Shown here piece by piece: positions 14,070 through 22,346 of a stretch of 64,000 nt of DNA (position 1 is its first letter; each line of letters starts with the position of its first letter). The translations under genes and the position numbers were made by a program. The notes beneath the pieces were generated by a model that was given only the letters and a program-made list of their open reading frames with translations, did no database searches and had not been told where the DNA came from. The DNA comes from a virus, in IMG/VR virus record IMGVR_UViG_3300012363_000001, positions 62,001-126,000 of that record; one strand, 5' to 3'.

Positions 14070-15206
14070 TCACAAGGCTCCCTCAGAACCCGGAACTAAA
14101 CTATGGACGTGATGCTGAGCCTTGCCCGGCTGATAATTGGCCTGGTGGCTGGCTTCCTTGGCCTGTTGCAGTGCTGCTTCGGCATGCTCCGGAACCATTC
14201 CGAATCCCATTGACACGCTGAGGCCATGAGTACCGCCGACAGGCGGCAGGGCTTCGAGCTTGGACCTCAGGACTCTAGAGAAATGAGCCGCTTCCTGGTG
14301 AGTTGGCACATGGACCACGAATTCATCACCGCCGGTACGAAAGGACTTTGCTTTGGCGCGTCCGATCGCTTCATCGAGAGCTGAACGAATTGCCATCCCG
14401 ATACCCCTGATGGCCTGATTACCGACTTCGTGACCGTGGGTGTCGTTGATGGACTTAAATTGGTTCCCGTCGATGTGGACGTGGATGCCCCGCCGCGGGC
14501 GACTGAGAAAATCTCGGTACGCTTTCAGATTCCCCATGACCGGAACCAAGGTGTCCTTGAATAGATGCCGGGCAATTTCCTCAGCGACGTAAGATTCGAT
14601 GCGGCCATCCTTCTGGGCCTTGCGGAGTTCTTGCATGGCCCTGCCGAGGCCAGACTCGCCAACGCCGTCAAGACTCATTAGCAATGCCTCCATCTTCTGC
14701 ATGGCCTGGTCTTCGTGGTCCTGGGGATAACGGATTGTGGCAACGCCCTGCGCTGCGTTCTGGAGAAGTCTCTGGACTTCCTCGGGGATAAGCTCGTGGC
14801 CATCAAGGAGGACGGTGCCATCTTCATTGACGGTGACGGTCTGAGGCGCTTCCATGCCCTGTCGATGGTACTCGAAAACATTCTCTCCCTTTGGCTGTTC
14901 GACATCTTCGAGTTTACCATGAACCATTGTCAAGTACGGCTGTAGGTCAGGATGTTCGCCCTGCTTCAGCTCTTCGAGACTGATGAGCTGCAGGTATGGT
15001 GAATGCTCCATAGACCAGATTTTCCGCGTCGCCACGGCCGGAGGTTGCCGCTCCAAGTCCCTGAGAAAACCTACATGGTCTTCCAGGACGTCCAGTCTGC
15101 CATCATGTAGGCTGAATTTCCCGACAAGGCTTCGCTCTATCGTGTCACTTCCATCTTTGGGATGCACGGCAAAGACCAGCCAGATGTTCTCATGTTGAAT
15201 GTCCAT
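14070..15206 (-). CDS. GGDEF-domain nucleotidyl cyclase in the head gene cluster
   Basis: 378 residues. Residues 1-200 are an unrecognised N-terminal region; residues about 215-360 are a complete GGDEF domain. It opens DTLVPVMGNLKAYRDF. An ungapped stretch then aligns Asp246, Asn254, Lys251 and Asn263 with PleD Asp327, Asn335, Lys332 and Asp344, and GGDEF falls at 292-296. The guanine-contacting Asp344 is therefore Asn here, and the RxxD inhibitory site is incomplete (RAKA). Diguanylate cyclases make c-di-GMP from two GTP; change at this base-contact position is known to relax specificity. The start overlaps the upstream stop as TAATG, so it is translated with the capsid protease polyprotein. 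Confidence 0.85.
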   Translation of the reverse strand: MDIQHENIWLVFAVHPKDGSDTIERSLVGKFSLHDGRLDVLEDHVGFLRDLERQPPAVATRKIWSMEHSPYLQLISLEELKQGEHPDLQPYLTMVHGKLEDVEQPKGENVFEYHRQGMEAPQTVTVNEDGTVLLDGHELIPEEVQRLLQNAAQGVATIRYPQDHEDQAMQKMEALLMSLDGVGESGLGRAMQELRKAQKDGRIESYVAEEIARHLFKDTLVPVMGNLKAYRDFLSRPRRGIHVHIDGNQFKSINDTHGHEVGNQAIRGIGMAIRSALDEAIGRAKAKSFRTGGDEFVVHVPTHQEAAHFSRVLRSKLEALPPVGGTHGLSVSMGFGMVPEHAEAALQQAKEASHQANYQPGKAQHHVHSLVPGSEGAL

Positions 15207-18200
15207 TAGTAATCCTCGGGACCACGGTAAGCGTGTGAATTCCAGAGTTTCATCCTCGGAAGTCCGTGCTTGAATTTCTCGTCATCGTTTATTTCCTTTG
15301 CCTTCCGGAGTCTTTCCATCGTCTGTTCGATGATATGCTGCGGGGCCTGATGCCTGACCATCTCATGACGGAGAGCATCCTCGTCAATGTCTCTGATGAA
15401 TTGACGGGCGCTATCGTGCACCGGAGCGCCGGTCCAATTCCGGGCAAGTTCGGTAAGCTCGTGAGGCTTCATGCTTTTGAAGTCTCTGCCCAGAAATGAA
15501 TACCGCTCGATATAGTCGGGAATGTTGCCCGGGTCCTCAAAAGCATATCCATGGTCAAGGACCTTCATTCCTTTGGGCGTTACCATCCAGTTGTGGTCAT
15601 GTCGGTCTGGCACTCCCAGGATAAGGTCTTGAGCCATCAACTTGTCGAGTTCACCGCTATCACCCAATTGCTGAAGCATTGCCCGGTGTTGAGGAGAATC
15701 ATGGTAATGCTCGCCGCCTTTGATTTTCTCGATGACTGCAAGTTCGTCGCCGGAATCTGGATGGTGTACCACCGAGACCGTGGGCAGGTAATTGCCGAGC
15801 TTGAAAACGTTGTGGGCTAGGTTATGAAACAATCCCTCGCGCCGTGCTTCGTTGAAAGCTTCGTGAGGCTCAGTCAGGGCCTTGCCACCCCCCGCAGGCG
15901 TATAGGCGCTCCGGTGTATGATAGAACTCCCTTTTACAAACGCCCAAGACCCAGTTGGAGCTTTCCGCCAATGAGACATTTCGCTTTGAGCCGTAGGGGC
16001 TTCCGGTCGTCTGCCTTCCTTGTTGAAATCAAGGCCGTGGACAAGCTTATGTTGTTCCGGGCGCTGATTGTACTCACCGACACTATGACGCTGAGAATCA
16101 ACAATATTTCGCAGCCGGTTCTGCTCATTCTTTTGAGCAAATTCCTGAGCGTAAGCTTTCGCCCGTTCCGGAGTACCCAATACCGCCTTAGCCGGCGACT
16201 TAAGACCCTGTCGGTCAAAAATATTCGGGTCGCCGAAAGCCTTCCGGAGTTCAATGGTCATGGCCTCGAACTTCATCACCGGATTCGGTTTCTTATTTAA
16301 CCGGCGCTTGGCAGCCTCTAACAGCTGCGGTGCCAGGTATCGATAGTAGAGCATCATTGCCGGAACTTCGCCATATTCCTTGACCCAAGAATGCATGGTT
16401 ATGGCAGTCTTCTCGGGCAAAGACGTATCCAGGGATTCGCCTTCGTTCTTGGTCAGATGCGGAGCAATTGCTTCCCAGAAAGGTCGATGGTCGGTGGCCT
16501 CATTATGAGCCAGAGTCGACAGGCCGCGGAATTTTTCGTGAGGAGCGATGGCAACCCAATTCTTCCAAAACGCTGGGAAGATAGCGTCTTCGTCTGATTC
16601 AAATTCCGAGCCCCAACGCGGATGCTCGCGCATGTGCTTGACGGCGTCATGGTGCTTGGCGTAATAGCGGTCGATGGCGTTCAGGACTTCACTGTTGTTC
16701 GGATTCCAGAGCAGGTCCTTGACGTAAGAAATCGTCGGATTGTCTTTGCCCTTCTCCAACCCGAACAGATACCGGCTCATGTGCGTATCCGGGACTATGA
16801 CGTTTCCACCACCCATCATCCCGTACGTATACCTGGCCGTCTTGGGAGCAAGACCAGGAACCACTGGGCCTTGGTATTCGCCAGGGTCTGGAAGACCTTT
16901 ATCGATGTCCCGATTTCGCTTCGAATTCCAGAGCATGGCGCGGTGTTTGTGGTCCATCAGCTCCTGGACGGCGGAGCGGGCATCATGGCGATGGCGATTT
17001 ACCAATTCCACAAGACCTTGGTGGAGAGTATGGTACTTCTCCATGTTCTTGAACTTATTGTTCGCCAACATGAAGCTGCTGATATCCCCGGCCTTGCGGT
17101 TAGTGAGCTTCGAGTCTCTCTTATTCCGGAGTTCTTCTTGGAGCCGTTCGAAATGGCTGCGGCCATGCTCTGGGAACACTGACGGATTGTCTCGACCTAG
17201 CCAATCCTGACGGATGTTCGAAAATTCGGAATGTCGAGGGTCCAGGCCCGTGTGCTTCATCGAATCCACAAGATGACCGTACATCAATTCCTGCACCGGC
17301 ACCGGAGTATTAGGGCTGAGCTGGGAGAAGAGAACTCCGTGCATAATGACTTCCTCGGGGAGTTTCCCTTCTTTCAGAAGCTTATGAACCTGGGCCCAGT
17401 TCTCAGTAGCATAATCGTGAAACTTGCTGAGTTTGGGGTCATTGAGGATATTGTGGAAAGCTTCACCAGCGCCCTTGTTCTCTTTATCCCGAGAGGGGAT
17501 ATACATCGGGAAGCTGCCCTTTGGGGTATGCAGAATTCCGGCTTTCTCGTCGAAATGAGGTTGCTTGATTTGAGGATTCGGCTGCACGGGTTTGCCGCGG
17601 ATGGTGGCTTGCTCAGTCTCGGCCTTGCCACTTTCTACCCATTTCTTAAATGACGGGGCTTGACTGCCACGGCTACCAGGCTTTCGAGGTTCACCTTCCT
17701 TCTTGTAAAGTTTCCATTCCCCAGAATTATGATGCTGAGAAGCAAGTTCTTTGGCATTCTCAAGAGTGGAGGCTTTAGCAGATGACCTTAGAGAGTCGTG
17801 CCCTTTTTTGTAATACTGGACGTCAAAACCTCCCGATTGGTGTGGCAATACGTGGTATTCTCCATGACGGGCTCCGGCAGAATGTACTTTTGTTTCCCCA
17901 GCCCATGATTGCTTTCCGGCAGTCCAGTTCAATGATTCTTTTTCGGCTTTCTGAAGAGTTTCCCCAGGAGCCTCACCATACTTACTTCCGACCCGGGCGT
18001 CAGTCAGCTTCCGGACAAAGTCGATGTCGTCTTGGTGCTTTTCTTCCCACTGAGGCCAATGGTCTTCGCAGAACCAGACCCTGGCCATGCCTTCAGCCCA
18101 CCGGGCCTCGTATCTGGGCGGCTTTGAGCATTCCATGCACTTGGAAAAAGATTCCTGAGCCTTCCTGAGCTTCATCGTGTAATTATCGACGAGGTTCGAG

Positions 18201-19054
18201 AATCGGTCGATGAAATCGTCACTGGCCTCTGGGAGCTTGTGCTTCAGGACCTCACGAAACGGCGTCTTCCGGTCCCAGTCCCTAAGTGCTGCCCGGGCCT
18301 GATTGCGGAGATGAGCCAGGTGCAGACTTCGGTCTTCGACTTGAAGGGCAGCGCCGCCGGTCATAGCCGAAGGAGCCACGTTATAGTTCCCGGCTTCAAG
18401 AGCCTTCCGGACGGATTCAACTTTGGCCAATGCCCGCTGGAGGACATCACCATCCAGAACCGGATTGAACTGTAACTCAGAGCCGCCGAGTCGAGTGTAA
18501 TTAGGGTGCTCGTTAAGCTTCAGGCTGTCATCTGGTTTCTGTTTGAAGCCCTTCGGGGCGTTGGGGTCTTCCACGACGCCGACAACGCAGGATTTGTTAC
18601 AGGGCTTGACCGTCAGAGCCGCCTTCCGACACACGGTCCTGAGCAGTCTCTTGTCTTTGGATTCGAGCGTTGAACCCTCGATGGAAAAGCCGACGATGAT
18701 GGGCTCGTCATTGGCCAGGTAGTCGCGAATCTGAGCGGCCAGAGCTACTGCATTCGGATGACCGGAACCGTCAAAGAGGCGCCCGATGCCGTAAATCAAC
18801 GGCAACCTGACCTTATGATAGAACTCAAGCTCCCGGTCGTTGTCGCAGTCTTTCTCGGAAAATATTTTCTTGGCGTAGATTATTTTCCCAACAATGTCCT
18901 GACTGCCCTGGTCTCCGTTGTGTTCCCAGTTGAGAATACCTTTGCCCTCAACAAGGTCGGAAATGTCTGCGCCTTTGATGTCGAGGATTTCACCGGAGCT
19001 GTCAATGGCCTCGGACGCGAGGACGCCGTCAAGTACCATTCCTGTAGACGCCAT
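15206..19054 (-). CDS. Prohead protease polyprotein with HhH-GPD-like and kinase-like regions
   Basis: 1282 residues after an AGGAG site. (1) Residues 1-165: capsid maturation protease, with His45 in NWEH and Ser124 in GFSIEG. (2) Residues 217-243: copy of the major capsid N-terminal segment (KALEAGNYN, then ALQVED). (3) About 305-335: Cys/His cluster CMEC...CEDHW. (4) About 525-860: helical region with HhH-GPD features, VPGLAPKTARY then VIVPDTH; Lys738 and Asp756 are 18 apart, as are Lys120 and Asp138 of endonuclease III. No iron-sulphur cysteines. (5) About 1030-1235: atypical kinase core, GVPDRHDHNW (Asp1150, Asn1155) then VLDHG (Asp1167), as in HipA/PI3-kinase-like enzymes. Probably self-processed, with downstream parts as capsid cargo; this is inference. 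Confidence 0.75.
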   Translation of the reverse strand: MASTGMVLDGVLASEAIDSSGEILDIKGADISDLVEGKGILNWEHNGDQGSQDIVGKIIYAKKIFSEKDCDNDRELEFYHKVRLPLIYGIGRLFDGSGHPNAVALAAQIRDYLANDEPIIVGFSIEGSTLESKDKRLLRTVCRKAALTVKPCNKSCVVGVVEDPNAPKGFKQKPDDSLKLNEHPNYTRLGGSELQFNPVLDGDVLQRALAKVESVRKALEAGNYNVAPSAMTGGAALQVEDRSLHLAHLRNQARAALRDWDRKTPFREVLKHKLPEASDDFIDRFSNLVDNYTMKLRKAQESFSKCMECSKPPRYEARWAEGMARVWFCEDHWPQWEEKHQDDIDFVRKLTDARVGSKYGEAPGETLQKAEKESLNWTAGKQSWAGETKVHSAGARHGEYHVLPHQSGGFDVQYYKKGHDSLRSSAKASTLENAKELASQHHNSGEWKLYKKEGEPRKPGSRGSQAPSFKKWVESGKAETEQATIRGKPVQPNPQIKQPHFDEKAGILHTPKGSFPMYIPSRDKENKGAGEAFHNILNDPKLSKFHDYATENWAQVHKLLKEGKLPEEVIMHGVLFSQLSPNTPVPVQELMYGHLVDSMKHTGLDPRHSEFSNIRQDWLGRDNPSVFPEHGRSHFERLQEELRNKRDSKLTNRKAGDISSFMLANNKFKNMEKYHTLHQGLVELVNRHRHDARSAVQELMDHKHRAMLWNSKRNRDIDKGLPDPGEYQGPVVPGLAPKTARYTYGMMGGGNVIVPDTHMSRYLFGLEKGKDNPTISYVKDLLWNPNNSEVLNAIDRYYAKHHDAVKHMREHPRWGSEFESDEDAIFPAFWKNWVAIAPHEKFRGLSTLAHNEATDHRPFWEAIAPHLTKNEGESLDTSLPEKTAITMHSWVKEYGEVPAMMLYYRYLAPQLLEAAKRRLNKKPNPVMKFEAMTIELRKAFGDPNIFDRQGLKSPAKAVLGTPERAKAYAQEFAQKNEQNRLRNIVDSQRHSVGEYNQRPEQHKLVHGLDFNKEGRRPEAPTAQSEMSHWRKAPTGSWAFVKGSSIIHRSAYTPAGGGKALTEPHEAFNEARREGLFHNLAHNVFKLGNYLPTVSVVHHPDSGDELAVIEKIKGGEHYHDSPQHRAMLQQLGDSGELDKLMAQDLILGVPDRHDHNWMVTPKGMKVLDHGYAFEDPGNIPDYIERYSFLGRDFKSMKPHELTELARNWTGAPVHDSARQFIRDIDEDALRHEMVRHQAPQHIIEQTMERLRKAKEINDDEKFKHGLPRMKLWNSHAYRGPEDY

Positions 19055-19103
19055 ACTGGATAGCTCCTGGGTTCCTTAAGGAAAGATTGCTGCCAGATAG
19101 ACA

Positions 19104-19138
19104 AAGAGCCCGACTGACGGAAAGCAAGTCGGGCTCTT
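19104..19138 (-). terminator. Hairpin between virion gene and protease polyprotein
   Basis: A perfect 12-bp stem AAGAGCCCGACT (19104-19115) with its complement at 19127-19138 and an 11-base loop. Read leftward it is followed by TTTGTCT, a short T-rich tract. It likely ends or attenuates transcription after the 19166-20995 gene and so sets protease below virion-protein level. Confidence 0.65.
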
Positions 19139-19165
19139 AGGTCCTAGTCTAGCGAAGCAGGATTA

Positions 19166-20995
19166 TTAGATGGAGTCGTATCCGCCGATGGTCACAGACT
19201 CAAGGGTAGTCAAGCCACCAGCTGCCGCAAACTGAAGGGTCATGCTCGTTGCCGCAGAACCGACGATATTCAAACCAGTGATGTCGATGGCTCGAACATC
19301 GCCCACTGGAGCTGTCAAGTATTGACTCCACACAATCGCAGCACCGTCCAAGAGGTTCACCAAGATTGCGGCGCCAGCCGTCGCGCCAGCGGCGAAGCTT
19401 GCTGAAATCGAGTTGCAAACGTGCCGGACACCGGCAGCACCAGCAGCCTTAATCGCAGACGCCTGAGTATTAGCCGCAGGGGTACTGACAACAGTCCAGT
19501 TACCTGGAGTCGTAGTCAGTTCAGAACCGGTAGCGCTTTGAGCCGCAAGAGTAGCAGCAGAACCGCTACGGCCACGGTCAAACGTTGCACCGTTCCAAAG
19601 AGCCGGGTTCTCCATGACAACGTTCTGGCCGCTGACCGCATCCTGGGTCGCAGAACGCTCCAGGTAGAAGAGGTTGGACACGGGGTCCCAGAGTGCCTCT
19701 TCTGCGATGGCGATACCAGTTGCCAGGAATCCGGCGATGCCCGGGCCTTTATTGACATAAATATCCCAAGCTGCAGCGACGCCGTTAGCGTGGGTGGCGA
19801 CAGTCGGAGAAGCAAGAGGAACTGCCGTCGCAGTCAGTGGCAGAGTTGCCGTAGTAGCAACGTAGACAACTTCTTCGTTTGCCAGGCCCTGTTCGATGAT
19901 AATCGGAGAACCAGGCATCAAGCCAACAACCGCAGCCAGGTTCAAGGACGTAGAACCAACGGCCAGAGTACCGGCCTGGGCCAGAGTAGAGGTTCCTCGA
20001 CCTTTGCCCTGAAGATTGCGGGCTCGGTCATACCCTAACTGACTGGGTGTAACAGCGCCAGTCAACAGAGGACCGCCACTATTGAACAAGTATTCTGTGG
20101 CAACCGCTGTACCGACGCCGGTTGCACCATCTTGTTCACCGGCGGCGCTTCGTTCGCTTTCCCATCCACCGGCACCGGTATTCAAGGTACCATTGAAAAG
20201 GAATGTTGCGCCGGCCGCAAAGCCTTGACCGGTAGAACCATCCGGGGCCGTGGCATCACGAGCTTGATTATACGCAGCTGTGGTCACAGCACCGTTATTC
20301 AAGTGACTGTTCAAGAAGATACCGGTCACTCGGGCAGGGCCGGTTGCGACCGCGGTAACAACCACGGCCTCAGCTGCAGCCAGGCCCGGCTCCACTAAGA
20401 GCACAGTCCCGGGTTGGATATTCCAGGCAGCGCCACGGTTCGTACCGCTGATAGCTGAGACGTTGACAGTCTGAGAAGCCACGTTGCCGGTTACCACCTG
20501 AGCCAAAGTGATGGAAATCGGCGAAGCCAGTTGCTGAGACCCAGAGGCGATGCCAGCCGCCGGGGCATTATCAGTCCCGGTTTCACGCTGACGGTCAACA
20601 CGACCACCGGCGTTCAGGAGCTGAGCCACGCCACCGGTGTTCAAACCGAAAGACGAAGCGCCGAGGGCCTGATTGTCAGCGTTGTGGAATTGGAAGACGT
20701 TGGCAATGTTGCCGGTAGCGTCCGTCAACTTTGTCGGCCAGCCGTTAGCCGCCACCGCGTTCGGAGCGCCTTGCTGCACGAGCTGAGCCAAAGTTGTACT
20801 AGGAATGAGTCGGACCGCGAGACCCATTTCGGTTCCCGTCAATGCGGCTGTCGAGGAAGCAATAGCACTACCGCTTCCGGAATCGACAAGGGCAATACCT
20901 TGAGCTTCAACAGGGGTGCCGCCGACAGTGTTAAGAAAGGTCTGGACCGCTTTACCGGTACTATCGGGTGCGACCTTGACGAAATCGTTTGCCAT
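19166..20995 (-). CDS. Virion fibre/decoration protein candidate (609 aa)
   Basis: Strong GAGGAG site. The protein is Ala/Gly/Thr/Val-rich and nearly free of Cys and Lys over long stretches, with repeated beta segments: two copies of a GT.L.VE.GLA..E.V.V motif (about residues 205 and 365), each typical of small beta-sandwich repeats. The C-terminal 90 residues (VRHVCNSISASFAAGA to the end) resemble a beta domain common at the C-termini of phage head-decoration and fibre proteins. Role inferred from composition and position. Confidence 0.6.
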   Translation of the reverse strand: MANDFVKVAPDSTGKAVQTFLNTVGGTPVEAQGIALVDSGSGSAIASSTAALTGTEMGLAVRLIPSTTLAQLVQQGAPNAVAANGWPTKLTDATGNIANVFQFHNADNQALGASSFGLNTGGVAQLLNAGGRVDRQRETGTDNAPAAGIASGSQQLASPISITLAQVVTGNVASQTVNVSAISGTNRGAAWNIQPGTVLLVEPGLAAAEAVVVTAVATGPARVTGIFLNSHLNNGAVTTAAYNQARDATAPDGSTGQGFAAGATFLFNGTLNTGAGGWESERSAAGEQDGATGVGTAVATEYLFNSGGPLLTGAVTPSQLGYDRARNLQGKGRGTSTLAQAGTLAVGSTSLNLAAVVGLMPGSPIIIEQGLANEEVVYVATTATLPLTATAVPLASPTVATHANGVAAAWDIYVNKGPGIAGFLATGIAIAEEALWDPVSNLFYLERSATQDAVSGQNVVMENPALWNGATFDRGRSGSAATLAAQSATGSELTTTPGNWTVVSTPAANTQASAIKAAGAAGVRHVCNSISASFAAGATAGAAILVNLLDGAAIVWSQYLTAPVGDVRAIDITGLNIVGSAATSMTLQFAAAGGLTTLESVTIGGYDSI

Positions 20996-21030
20996 TTGTT
21001 TCTCTCCTCTAAGGAATTAAGATTGTGTCT

Positions 21031-21555
21031 TTAGTAGCTCGGGTACCAGGAGGTACCGTCGAAAGTGACCGTTAGGGCTCGACTGACTACCGCGGTCGAA
21101 GCCAAGGCAATGTTCCCGCCGGTGGCCAGAGTCCAAAGGCCATCTGGAATCAAGCGAATGGAACCGGTAAAACCGGCATAGGGCGGGGTGATGGTGTTGA
21201 TAGCAGCTGTCCCGGTGACGTGATGAACGCCGGCAAAGGGAGCAATGGTCGCAGCCGATGCAATCGCAGAACCGGCTTGCACTCCCCAACCGTGTGAATG
21301 GTCAGAGCGCGAGCTGGAGAAGGCAGTACCAGCGGCTGGAGCCCCGAGAATGGAAGGAAGGTTGTTCGAGGGCGGGACCGCGTTGTCCAAAAGGGCAGAA
21401 ATGCTGTCGGAGATAGCGTCTCTGCGGAATTGCGCCAAAGGCAGCAGGTTGGTGAAAAACTGGTCAAGGGCCTGCTTCTCTGATAGAGTAAGCATGCCGG
21501 ATTGAGCCGGTGGTCCCGGGTCAAATTTGCTGTTGAGCAGTGTGAGTAGCGACAT
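21031..21555 (-). CDS. Head fibre-like virion protein (174 aa)
   Basis: Helical N-terminal half (residues 1-60) then a beta-rich C-terminal domain with VHHVTGTAAINTI, FTGSIRLIPDGLW and VTFDGTSWYPSY. This domain is widespread in phage fibres and decoration proteins. AAGGGG precedes the ATG, and a GATAAT box lies about 30 bases upstream. Confidence 0.65.
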   Translation of the reverse strand: MSLLTLLNSKFDPGPPAQSGMLTLSEKQALDQFFTNLLPLAQFRRDAISDSISALLDNAVPPSNNLPSILGAPAAGTAFSSSRSDHSHGWGVQAGSAIASAATIAPFAGVHHVTGTAAINTITPPYAGFTGSIRLIPDGLWTLATGGNIALASTAVVSRALTVTFDGTSWYPSY

Positions 21556-21622
21556 GCGCCGGTCCCCTTCTTCCCGCAGAGGTAAGATTATCGCTATAAT
21601 GAAACAAAAAGTTGGACAGAGC

Positions 21623-21651
21623 TTGACTTTTCCAGGAGTCGGGTGTAGAAG
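21623..21651 (+). promoter_or_regulatory. Rightward -35/-10 promoter of the second inserted cassette
   Basis: TTGACT (21623-21628), 17-base spacer, TAGAAG (21646-21651). A TATAAT (21595-21600) and, on the other strand, GATAAT (21587-21592) lie upstream, so the 138-base gap looks like a divergent promoter region. Confidence 0.5.
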
Positions 21652-21693
21652 ACTTATTGATGATTTTTATTTTTCGACTTAAAGGAGTCGTAC

Positions 21694-22149
21694 ATGGGCA
21701 CCAGCTACTCTAGCGCCGCAGCGGAAACCCTCCGGAAATGGACCGCGGCTTGTCTGATTTCCACCAAGAGCCAAAATACCTACACGGTCAAAGGTAAGGC
21801 CTATTTCTGGGAATCCAGTAACCGTGAGCACGACGACGGAGCCATAACCGGCAGCGTCTACCGGGTGACTGAGACCCGAAGCGATGGCCGGGAAATGGTT
21901 CGACCAGCCGGAGCCTTTCGAATCAATGGCGATGGCGCCGTGGCGCTGGCGCCGAAATTCCTCCGCGATGCAGCCGAAAGCCGAGTCGTGGTCAACGGCG
22001 ACTTCCTTGACGGGACTATTTCTGTAGAGGAAGGGGTTTCTACCTGGTCGAGGAAGCTTCCGGATATCAACGTCGATGGGGCCGGCGAGAACGTTCTCGA
22101 CGTCACCTACGACGAAAGTCACGTCAAAATGCAGAAAGCTACCATCTAA
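21694..22149 (+). CDS. Hypothetical protein ending in a capsid-like segment
   Basis: 151 residues with a strong AAAGGAG site. The first 120 residues look like a compact beta-rich domain with no recognised family. The last 15 (VTYDESHVKMQKATI) match residues 43-54 of the major capsid protein (VTYDDSHIKLQK), also at DNA level over about 40 bases. It lies on the strand opposite to the late genes with its own promoter. It may be a virion accessory protein using a capsid-derived tail for interaction, or a recombination relic. Confidence 0.6.
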   Translation: MGTSYSSAAAETLRKWTAACLISTKSQNTYTVKGKAYFWESSNREHDDGAITGSVYRVTETRSDGREMVRPAGAFRINGDGAVALAPKFLRDAAESRVVVNGDFLDGTISVEEGVSTWSRKLPDINVDGAGENVLDVTYDESHVKMQKATI

Positions 22150-22196
22150 ACCGCTGGCTCGCGGCAATGGTCCAATTTTTTCTGAAAGAATTTGCC

Positions 22197-22346
22197 ATGG
22201 CAAATGTGAAAAGCGTAGTTGTCGAAAACGGCACGGTGGTTATTTACACGACGTCGGGAGTTGTTACCGTGGACCCCCAGAAACGAAACGGGTATCTAGT
22301 GGCATACAACTCTAACAAGGGAACTCAGACTAAGATAATCAGCTAG
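22197..22346 (+). CDS. Small beta-rich protein (49 aa)
   Basis: ATG at 22197 reads MANVKSVVVENGTVVIYT; beta strands alternate with charged turns and there is no cysteine. GAAAGAA lies upstream. Its TAG stop at 22344-22346 overlaps the TAG of the convergent MuF gene in the palindrome AGCTAGCT. Part of the second rightward cassette. Function unknown. Confidence 0.55.
   Translation: MANVKSVVVENGTVVIYTTSGVVTVDPQKRNGYLVAYNSNKGTQTKIIS

Noticed and set aside
14070-15206. CRISPR-type or Cas10-like polymerase/cyclase
   Set aside because: The domain has the GGDEF-specific opening and active site and no CRISPR array or Cas gene is present in the window.
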